DNA of 8,308 nucleotides from CAZFAT01 sp964517075 (GTDB taxonomy: Bacteria > Acidobacteriota > Vicinamibacteria > Vicinamibacterales > SCN-69-37). The position numbers were made by a program, and so were the translations under genes. The DNA is taken from assembly GCA_964517075.1 (NCBI GenBank), contig CAZFAT010000022.1, forward strand, positions 1 through 8,308, read 5' to 3'. Within the stretch, counting starts at the first letter, position 1; every line of letters starts with the position of its first letter. Below are positions 1 through 5,208 of the stretch, piece after piece. The notes beneath the pieces were generated by a model. That model ran no database searches and was not told the DNA's origin. It saw only the letters and a list, made by a program, of their open reading frames with translations.

Positions 1-176
1 GCCACCTCCAGCGCATCCTGTTCAACCAGAAGATGGAGTAGCTGCGCCGCGAATCGCTGCTCGTCGATCTGCGCCAGCGGATCCGCGACGTGCGCCAGGG
101 GCCCGACGGCCTGCTGTACGTCTTGACGGACCACAACACGGACGGGGCCCTGCTGAGGATCGAGCCGGCGCCGTAA
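1..176 (+). pseudogene. PQQ-dependent sugar dehydrogenase, 3' end, interrupted by in-frame stop
   Basis: The frame ending at TAA 174-176 reads HLQRILFNQKME, a TAG at 39-41, then LRRESLLVDLRQRIRDV and RQGPDGLLYVLTD, ending in GALLRIEPAP. From family knowledge, this is the C-terminal signature of soluble PQQ-dependent aldose/sorbosone dehydrogenases of the YliI/Asd type. These are periplasmic six-bladed propellers that oxidise sugars using bound PQQ; the QRIRDVRQGPDG...LYVLTD stretch lies in the last blade. Homology runs without a frame change across the TAG, so one codon (for example CAG or GAG) appears to have become a stop. The stop removes the last 44 residues, including the QRIRDV strand, so the product is probably inactive unless the stop is read through or is a sequencing error. 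The 5' part lies outside the window. The family call is fairly sure; pseudogene status rests on one base. Confidence 0.72.
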
Positions 177-180
177 GATG

Positions 181-198
181 TTCGCCAGGATTGGCGAA
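181..198. terminator. Perfect 7-bp hairpin just after the sugar dehydrogenase stop
   Basis: TTCGCCA at 181-187 and TGGCGAA at 192-198 form a perfect 7-bp stem with a 4-nt GGAT loop, starting 4 nt after the TAA. No T-tract follows, so it is not a canonical intrinsic terminator. It could stabilise the 3' end of the upstream transcript. The small palindrome GTTCGAAC at 199-206 follows directly. Confidence 0.35.
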
Positions 199-225
199 GT
201 TCGAACTCCGGACAGTTCTTGCCTT

Positions 226-230
226 AGGGA
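226..230 (+). promoter_or_regulatory. Shine-Dalgarno for the MBL-fold gene
   Basis: AGGGA ends nine bases before the ATG at 240 and supports this start, which also places the Tat motif at the expected distance from the N-terminus. Confidence 0.5.
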
Positions 231-239
231 CAGCCCGCA

Positions 240-1169
240 ATGACGAGCCGGATTGACCGAAGAGAGTTCTTCGCCGGCTTGGGCATGGTGGCCGCGGCCG
301 CGCGGTCCGTCGTAGGACAGAGCCGGCGGACGAGGCTCGTGCTGCTTGGGACAGGAGGCGGGCCGCGACCGCGAACGACCAGTTCCGCTTCTGCGCAGGT
401 GATCGTCAGCAATGGCGTCGCCTACGTGATTGACTGCGGCGATGGCGTAGCCCGGCAGTTGGCCTTCGCGGGCGTGCCGCTGGCATCGCTGCGCCACGTG
501 TTCATCACGCACCAACATTCCGATCACACCGCCGACTACGGCAATCTGATCTGGCTCGCTTGGACGGCGGGCTTGCGTTCGCATGTCGATGCGTGGGGAC
601 CACCACCCCTAGAGCGCATGACGAGATTGTTCCTCGAGATGAACCAGTCCGACATCGACATTCGGATCGCCAACGAGGGTCGCGTGCCGCTCGCGCCGTT
701 GGTGCGCGTGCACGAAGTGCGTGAGGGCGGCCCAATGATGGCCGACGACAATCTCAAGGTCACGGCAGCGCTCGTGGATCACCCGCCGGTCGTGCCGGCC
801 TTCGCCTACCGGTTCGACGCCACCGATCGCTCGATCGTGATCTCGGGCGACACGGCGCCGTCACAGAACCTGGTGAAGCTCGCCGCCGGCGCGGACGTCC
901 TGGTCCACTCCGTCATGTATCCTCCAGCCATCGACCGGCTCGTCGCTCGCGTACCAAACGCCGCCGCGCTGAAGACCAGCATCCTCGCGCATCAAACATC
1001 GGCGGAAAACGCGGGCCGTGCCGCGCAGGACGCCGGCGTAAAGACGCTGGTCCTCTCGCACTTTGTACCCCCCGACGATCCCGACGTGACCGATTCAATG
1101 TGGCTCGATGCGGCGCGGCGCCACTTCCGTGGTGCCGTGATCGTCGGCAAGGATCTGCTCGAAATCTAG
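240..1169 (+). CDS. Tat-exported MBL-fold metallo-hydrolase
   Basis: This 309-aa protein belongs to the metallo-beta-lactamase superfamily, in the RNase Z/arylsulfatase-like branch of dinuclear metal hydrolases. The N-terminus has a twin-arginine motif (DRREFFAGLG, residues 6-15) followed by an Ala-rich segment, so export of the folded protein to the periplasm is likely. The MBL core starts at RLVLLGTGGG (about 32-41). Metal-binding positions visible are the HxHxDH motif HQHSDH (91-96), Asp204 in SGDT and His274 in LSHF; His181, His223 and His251 lie at further conserved-looking places. Export argues against a tRNA-processing RNase Z and favours a hydrolase of a small ester, sulfate or phosphate substrate, but the substrate cannot be read from sequence. 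The start is supported by AGGGA at 226-230, nine bases upstream. No cofactor or partner gene is adjacent; the gene appears monocistronic. Confidence 0.88.
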   Translation: MTSRIDRREFFAGLGMVAAAARSVVGQSRRTRLVLLGTGGGPRPRTTSSASAQVIVSNGVAYVIDCGDGVARQLAFAGVPLASLRHVFITHQHSDHTADYGNLIWLAWTAGLRSHVDAWGPPPLERMTRLFLEMNQSDIDIRIANEGRVPLAPLVRVHEVREGGPMMADDNLKVTAALVDHPPVVPAFAYRFDATDRSIVISGDTAPSQNLVKLAAGADVLVHSVMYPPAIDRLVARVPNAAALKTSILAHQTSAENAGRAAQDAGVKTLVLSHFVPPDDPDVTDSMWLDAARRHFRGAVIVGKDLLEI

Positions 1170-1180
1170 ACGACATCGCT

Positions 1181-1317
1181 GCGTGAGTTGCGGGAGCCCA
1201 ACGCCGAGGCCGGGCGGGTGCATCGCGCCCGCCGGTTCGACGACCGTGGCTCCTTATTGACACCGCCGCAGTGGGGCGTGGGCGCCGGTGCGGACGACGT
1301 CACCGAAGCGATCCGCA
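1181..1317 (+). pseudogene. Fragment of a paralogue of the 5190-7208 gene
   Basis: This segment aligns without gaps to 5372-5508 at a constant offset of 4191 bases. By hand count 126 of 137 bases match. In the same codon phase it reads as 45 residues equivalent to residues 62-106 of the 672-aa secreted protein, with the shared run RVHRARRFDDRG and the shared block TPPQWGVGAGADDVTEAIR. Similarity stops abruptly at both ends. To the left lies the tail of the MBL gene (its stop is only 11 nt away); to the right the frame continues as unrelated Arg-rich sequence. Of the 11 differences, three are third-position changes that look silent and the others mostly change residues (six residue differences), which fits relaxed selection on one copy. 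It is best read as a gene relic left by duplication and deletion, or by ectopic recombination. It has no plausible start or Shine-Dalgarno of its own. Confidence 0.85.
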
Positions 1318-1412
1318 GCCGCGGCACGCCAGCCTGGGACCCGCCTACCCAACGGCGGACGCGGTGGCCTCTCAAGGTGGCAGGTCGCCGCGGCTCGCGC
1401 CGATCGAGACGA

Positions 1413-1426
1413 ATTCAGGCCTGAAT
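1413..1426. promoter_or_regulatory. Perfect 14-bp palindrome upstream of the M48 protease
   Basis: ATTCAGGCCTGAAT is a perfect dyad with AT-rich ends in a GC-rich background, 52 bases before the proposed ATG at 1479. A second, smaller inverted repeat (GCGAT, CGT, ATCGC) lies at 1438-1450. The position and symmetry would suit an operator for a dimeric repressor of the protease gene. No family-specific consensus is recognised, so the role is an inference. Confidence 0.3.
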
Positions 1427-1478
1427 CCTACGCTTTTGCGATCGTATCGCTGGCATGCGCCTTGAACTCTCAGCCGTC

Positions 1479-2294
1479 ATGCGAAAGAAGATTGTCGCGG
1501 CGGCAGTGCTGGTCTTGGGGGCATCGACGGTGACTGGTGCGTTCAATCTGATCTCGGTCAAGGATGAGGTCGCCATCGGGCAGCAGGCGCAACAGCAGGT
1601 CCGGCGCCAGGTGCCGGAGCTTCGGGATGCGACCGTCGGCAATTACGTCGACGGTCTCGGACGCCGCCTCGCCGCCGCGGCCGATGGTCCGCGTTATCCC
1701 TATACCTTCGACGTCGCGAACTACCGCGAGGCCAATGCCTTCGCGCTGCCGGGCGGACCCGTCTGGGTGCACCGCGGCCTGATTAGTTCGGCACGCACGG
1801 AATCTCAGTTGGCGGGCGTGCTCGCGCACGAGATTGCTCACATTGCCAACCGTCACGCGGCTGAGCAGATGACGAGAAGCACGCTCATGAACATGGGTCT
1901 CGGCATTTTCGGCGCGTTGCTGGGCAATGGCACGGGCTCGCAGATCGCCGAGGTGGGGGCGGGCGTCGCGGCACAGGCGACGATGATGCGGTTCAGCCGC
2001 GACGATGAGCAGGAAGCGGATCGGAAGGCGCTACAGTACATGAAACGGGCCGGCTACGATCCGCGCGGCATGGTCGAATTCCTGGAGGTGCTGCGCGCCC
2101 AGCAGGGGCGCGATCCGGGCTCAGTCCAGACGTTCTTCGCGTCGCATCCGGCGCCGGGCGAGCGAGTGCAGCGCCTGCAGCTCGAAGCCAGTCAGCTCGC
2201 AGGCGGACGCCGCGACTCCCAGGCGTTTCAACAGATCCGATCACGGCTCAAGGAGCTCGCACCAGCCGCCTCGGTGCGCGCGACCCGGCGATAG
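1479..2294 (+). CDS. Secreted M48-family zinc metalloprotease
   Basis: From ATG 1479 the protein has 271 aa. MRKKIVAAAVLVLGASTVTG is a textbook signal peptide (basic n-region, hydrophobic core), and no lipobox Cys is seen. The mature part carries the M48 signature: HEIAHIANRH at residues 117-126 (zinc ligands His117 and His121, catalytic Glu118) and the distal SRDDEQEAD segment (173-181), whose Glu177 is the expected third zinc ligand. ANAFALPGGPVWVHRGL before the active site and FFASHPAPGERVQRL near the C-terminus are also typical. The length matches the short LoiP/BepA-type periplasmic proteases, which remove misfolded outer-membrane proteins; there is no TPR extension as in BepA. An in-frame ATG at 1455 would add eight residues before the basic n-region. 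Neither start has a clear Shine-Dalgarno, and 1479 was preferred for its signal peptide. The partner substrate is unknown. Confidence 0.9.
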   Translation: MRKKIVAAAVLVLGASTVTGAFNLISVKDEVAIGQQAQQQVRRQVPELRDATVGNYVDGLGRRLAAAADGPRYPYTFDVANYREANAFALPGGPVWVHRGLISSARTESQLAGVLAHEIAHIANRHAAEQMTRSTLMNMGLGIFGALLGNGTGSQIAEVGAGVAAQATMMRFSRDDEQEADRKALQYMKRAGYDPRGMVEFLEVLRAQQGRDPGSVQTFFASHPAPGERVQRLQLEASQLAGGRRDSQAFQQIRSRLKELAPAASVRATRR

Positions 2295-2312
2295 CAGGTC
2301 GGCACGTCCTAC

Positions 2313-2318
2313 TATATA
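2313..2318 (+). promoter_or_regulatory. Possible -10 element or operator ahead of the permease
   Basis: TATATA lies in the short AT-rich patch CTACTATATACGA, which stands out in this GC-rich window. It sits between the protease stop and the tandem repeat, about 120 bases before the permease ATG. No good -35 hexamer is visible at the right distance. It could instead be part of a regulator site, since ADOP genes are often associated with PadR-type repressors. Confidence 0.25.
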
Positions 2319-2334
2319 CGACGCATGAGCAGGG

Positions 2335-2374
2335 GTCGGTGGACGTGAACGGAAGTCGGTGGACGTGAACGGAA
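2335..2374 (+). repeat. Two exact tandem copies of a 20-bp unit
   Basis: The unit GTCGGTGGACGTGAACGGAA occurs at 2335-2354 and again, identical and contiguous, at 2355-2374. It lies in the 144-bp gap between the protease and the permease. Both copies fall on one face spacing of two helical turns (20 bp), which would suit paired regulator sites, but tandem duplication by slippage explains it equally well. No coding role is apparent. Confidence 0.85.
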
Positions 2375-2422
2375 CACGCAACCGCCGGGCTCCTGTCACC
2401 GTCTAAGGGTCCAGTTTCAGGC

Positions 2423-2428
2423 GAGGAG
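2423..2428 (+). promoter_or_regulatory. Shine-Dalgarno for the permease
   Basis: GAGGAG lies ten bases before ATG 2439. It fixes the start, which also gives the usual short N-terminal segment before the first membrane helix. Confidence 0.6.
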
Positions 2429-2438
2429 CGGCGCCGTC

Positions 2439-4862
2439 ATGGAGTGGACCTCTGACTTCCGGCATGCCTGGCGGGCACTCTTGCGGACGCCGGGCTTCTT
2501 CCTGATCTCCGTCGTCACGCTGGCGCTGGCCATCGGCGCCGTGGCGGGGATGTTCAGCGTCGTCAACACGGTTCTGCTGCAGCCTCTCCCGTATCCCGAC
2601 TCCGGGCGCCTGGTCGTCGTGTCCGGCAGCGCCCCCGGATCCGACCTCCCCGAGCGCTTCGGTCTCGGGCCCGACTTCTACCTCCACTACAAGGAGCGCT
2701 CGCGGCTCATCGATGGCATCTTCCTGTTCGGCAGCGGGACGTCGACGCTGCGTACCGACGACCGCGTCGAACGGGCCGTGATGGCCTTCCCGACGAACGA
2801 CGTCTACGCAACCCTCGGCATCCGCCCGCAGGCGGGCCGCCTCCCGACCGCGGCAGACGAGGACCGAGTCGTCGTCATCAGCGACCAGCTCTGGAGCACC
2901 TGGTTCGGGCGCGACCCCGCGGTGATCGGGAAGACGTACTTCGTTTCGGGTCAAATGCGCGAGGTCATCGGCATCATGCCCCCCGAGTTCAGCTTTCCCA
3001 GTGACCGCACGCTGTTGTGGGTGGCGGGCGAGGTCCTGCCGACGACAGTTGGTGCGGGGCAGGTTGGCCAAGGCGCCCCCGTCATCGCGCGCCTGAAACC
3101 CGGGGTCACCCGCGAAGAGCTCGCCGCCGAGCTGACGCAAATCTCGAAAGAGCTTCCGGCACGGTTCGGCGGATCGCCCAGTTATGCGCGACTCATCGAA
3201 CAGCACCGAGCAGTCGTCGAACCACTGGCGGAACGCCTCGTGGGCCCGACGGCGACGACATCCTTGTGGGTGCTGCTCGGCGCGGTGACAGTCGTGCTGC
3301 TCATCGCCTCGGCCAACGTCGCGAATCTCTTCGTCGTTCGCGCGGAGGGGCGACGGCGCGACCTGGCCGTGCGCCGCGCGATTGGCGCGTCCCGGGTCCA
3401 ACTCGTGCGCCTGCAGATGGCCGAAGCGTTTCTCGTCGCGCTGCCTGCCGGGGTGTTGGCGGTGATTCTGAGCGCGGTGACGCTTCCGCTGTTCCTCGCC
3501 GCCGCTCCGGAAGGCATTCCTCGGCTGAGTCTCGCCGGGCTCGACTGGCAGACCGTCGCGGCGGCCTTCGCCCTCGTCGTGATCGTGGCCCTGGCGTGCG
3601 GCGCCGTACCGGCACTGCACGCGTCGTCTCCTGACCTGAATCGTCTGCGCGAGGGGTCTCGCGGCAGCACCGGACGCCGTCACCTCGGGCGGGACGCGCT
3701 CGTCGTCGGCCAGACGGCGCTGGCGCTGGTGCTGCTCGTCGGCTCCGCGCTGCTCGTGGGGAGCTTTGATCGGTTGCGCACCGTTGATCCCGGTTATGAC
3801 ACCCGCGACGTCTACACCTTCCAGTTCGCGCCGGAGCAGGCCCACCTCACCGACGGCCCGAGCTGGGGCCGACTGCACCTCGATGTCATGGATCGCCTCC
3901 GCGCTCTTCCGGATGTGACGGCCGTTGGGATCATCAACAACCTCCCGCTCGACGAAGGCACCGGCGGCGGGCGGTTTCTGACCGAATCAGTGAAGCCGGA
4001 CAGCGGCGGGACGCTGATCGATCAGAACTTCACCGCCGGTGACTACTTCCGGGCGATGGGGACCGGTCTGCTTCGCGGCCGCGTGTTCACACCCAACGAG
4101 GCCGTCACGCCGAACAGCCACGTCATCCTCAGTCGGTCGGCAGCCGAGAGGCTGTGGCCCAACGACGATCCGATCGGCCGCCGCATCCGGCGCCCTGTCG
4201 AACCCGTGCAGTGGTTCACGGTGGTGGGCCTCGTCGCCGACGTCAAGCAGAACGATTGGCGTGAGGCCGGCGAGGCGGTCGTGTACTTCCCCTTGACCGG
4301 CCCCGCTCCTCAGTCCTGGGCATTGGGGTCACCGGCCTACGTCGTCAAGTCGCGACGGGCCTCGAGCCTCGGCAGGGACGTGCGGGCGCTCGTGCGGCAG
4401 GTCGCTCCGGAAGCGCCGGTGTTTCGCGAGTTCACCATGGAGTTTCTGGCCGAACGATCCATGGTGCAGCTGTCGTTCACGATGCTCACGCTGGGCGTCG
4501 TGTCCGTGCTCGCCGTCGTCCTCGGTGCGGTCGGGCTGTATGGCGTTCTCGCCTATGTGGTGGCCGAGCGGACGCGGGAGATCGGCGTGCGCATGGCGCT
4601 CGGCGCCACACCGAACACCGTGCGGCGAATGGTGGTGTGGCAGGGGCTGAAGGTCGTGCTGGTGGGCGCCGTCGTCGGCGTCGGCGTGGCGCTGGCGTCC
4701 ACGCAACTCCTTGACGCGCTGCTCTACGAGATCAGCGCGGTGGATCCGATGGTGTTCGTCGTCATGACGGCCCTCATGCTTGCCGTCGGGCTGCTGGCGA
4801 GCTATGTCCCCGCCCGCCGCGCGAGCGCCGTGAACCCGATAGAGTCGCTGCGCAACGACTAG
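2439..4862 (+). CDS. ADOP-type duplicated FtsX/MacB-like ABC permease
   Basis: The 807-aa membrane protein has two FtsX/MacB permease halves. Half one: cytoplasmic N-terminus FRHAWRALLRTPGF, first membrane helix about 20-46, the LLQPLPYPDSGRL motif, a MacB-type periplasmic domain to about 270, then three helices (about 274-300, 328-356, 372-395). Half two: helix 419-442, a second periplasmic domain (about 450-670), and three helices (about 676-708, 736-756, 770-790), with the FtsX signature AERTREIGVRMALGA at 709-723 and PARRASAVNPIESLR at the C-terminus. Eight helices with N-terminal LALAIGA match acidobacterial duplicated orphan permeases. Relatives work by mechanotransmission with a MacB/LolD-like ATPase, moving lipids, peptides or drugs; no ATPase gene is adjacent here, as is usual for this class. 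GAGGAG at 2423-2428 supports the start. The substrate is unknown. The long antisense open frame over its 5' half is a codon-bias shadow. Confidence 0.93.
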   Translation: MEWTSDFRHAWRALLRTPGFFLISVVTLALAIGAVAGMFSVVNTVLLQPLPYPDSGRLVVVSGSAPGSDLPERFGLGPDFYLHYKERSRLIDGIFLFGSGTSTLRTDDRVERAVMAFPTNDVYATLGIRPQAGRLPTAADEDRVVVISDQLWSTWFGRDPAVIGKTYFVSGQMREVIGIMPPEFSFPSDRTLLWVAGEVLPTTVGAGQVGQGAPVIARLKPGVTREELAAELTQISKELPARFGGSPSYARLIEQHRAVVEPLAERLVGPTATTSLWVLLGAVTVVLLIASANVANLFVVRAEGRRRDLAVRRAIGASRVQLVRLQMAEAFLVALPAGVLAVILSAVTLPLFLAAAPEGIPRLSLAGLDWQTVAAAFALVVIVALACGAVPALHASSPDLNRLREGSRGSTGRRHLGRDALVVGQTALALVLLVGSALLVGSFDRLRTVDPGYDTRDVYTFQFAPEQAHLTDGPSWGRLHLDVMDRLRALPDVTAVGIINNLPLDEGTGGGRFLTESVKPDSGGTLIDQNFTAGDYFRAMGTGLLRGRVFTPNEAVTPNSHVILSRSAAERLWPNDDPIGRRIRRPVEPVQWFTVVGLVADVKQNDWREAGEAVVYFPLTGPAPQSWALGSPAYVVKSRRASSLGRDVRALVRQVAPEAPVFREFTMEFLAERSMVQLSFTMLTLGVVSVLAVVLGAVGLYGVLAYVVAERTREIGVRMALGATPNTVRRMVVWQGLKVVLVGAVVGVGVALASTQLLDALLYEISAVDPMVFVVMTALMLAVGLLASYVPARRASAVNPIESLRND

Positions 4863-4890
4863 CGACGCGCCTGCCGATCGGCGCGTCGTT
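4863..4890 (+). terminator. Probable terminator after the permease gene
   Basis: A perfect 9-bp stem, CGACGCGCC (4863-4871) with GGCGCGTCG (4880-4888), encloses an 8-nt loop and begins directly after the TAG. It is followed by TTGTCGTT, a weak T-rich tail. The position and strength fit an intrinsic terminator, although the T-run is poor. Confidence 0.55.
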
Positions 4891-5189
4891 GTCGTTCGAC
4901 ATCCGCGGGATGCGCTCGTCCCGCTCGCGATCCGCGATTGGCGTGCCACGCGACGGCGCGTTGGGGCAGGTGCCGAAGAGCCTCGAGGGGGCGTATGCTG
5001 AGCTGCGTGCGGGCACCTTCATCAAAAAGAACCCGAGGGGCTTCGCCCCTGCAGGCACCCCGACGGCGTCGCTCGCGGGGACCCCGGGACGCCCCGCTCC
5101 GCTCCGCCGACTCGCTCGCTGCTGCTCGCTCGTTTCATCACGACGAGGGTGCGTGCAGCACCCATGGGCAACTCAGCCCTGACCTCGTC
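4889..5189. other. GC-rich, hairpin-dense intergenic stretch without a convincing gene
   Basis: Several frames are open, but their translations are low-complexity and Arg-rich, with no family resemblance and no Shine-Dalgarno. The DNA has stacked inverted repeats: AGGGGC/GCCCCT with a TTC loop (5036-5050), GCGGGG/CCCCGC (5075-5080 and 5092-5097), and a run of CTCGCT/GCTGCT-like repeats around 5110-5132. It probably serves as spacer, transcript end and leader region rather than a gene. A promoter for the downstream operon must lie here, but none is recognisable. Confidence 0.5.
5036..5050 (+). repeat. GC-rich hairpin in the permease-operon spacer
   Basis: AGGGGC (5036-5041) and GCCCCT (5045-5050) pair perfectly around a TTC loop. 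No T-tract follows. It could be a Rho-dependent or processing structure or a degenerate repetitive palindromic element. Confidence 0.4.
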
Positions 5190-5208
5190 GTGGCGACGAA
5201 GCTCGTCG
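5139..5208 (+). promoter_or_regulatory. Structured leader around the start of the large secreted-protein gene
   Basis: CACGACGAGG (5139-5148) is a perfect 10-bp inverted repeat of CCTCGTCGTG (5183-5192), and the right arm contains the proposed GTG start. Within the loop GGGTGC/GCACCC (5147-5152 and 5158-5163) can form a nested hairpin; it shares two bases with the outer stem. Just downstream CGACGA/TCGTCG (5194-5199 and 5203-5208) forms a third stem, and CGACGAG in the left arm could alternatively pair with CTCGTCG at 5202-5208. Mutually exclusive folds near a start codon could control translation, but this is not a known riboswitch class and may be incidental in GC-rich DNA. Confidence 0.35.

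Noticed and set aside
1188..1424. A 78-codon small gene covering the relic fragment
   Set aside because: It would start at TTG without a Shine-Dalgarno, and only its first part matches a real protein; the remainder is Arg-rich sequence unrelated to the source gene.
2325..2348. Seven-codon mini-ORF running into the tandem repeat, as a leader peptide
   Set aside because: No ribosome-binding site, no run of regulatory codons and no attenuator hairpin follows it.
2335..2374. CRISPR array
   Set aside because: Two contiguous identical units with no spacers between them are a tandem duplication, not a repeat-spacer array, and no cas gene is present.
2403..3878. Long minus-strand open frame (491 codons) opposite the permease
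   Set aside because: Its translation is Arg/Gln/His/Asp-rich with no domain, and it lies antisense to a well-supported membrane protein. GC-rich codon bias explains the open frame.
4889..5182. Possible 97-aa small protein after the permease
   Set aside because: Its start overlaps the end of the terminator stem, it has no Shine-Dalgarno, and its sequence becomes low-complexity across the palindromes.
4938..5189. N-terminal extension of the large secreted protein from ATG 4938
   Set aside because: The extra 84 residues are Arg/Ser-rich, cover the hairpin-dense spacer and would bury the signal peptide far inside the protein.
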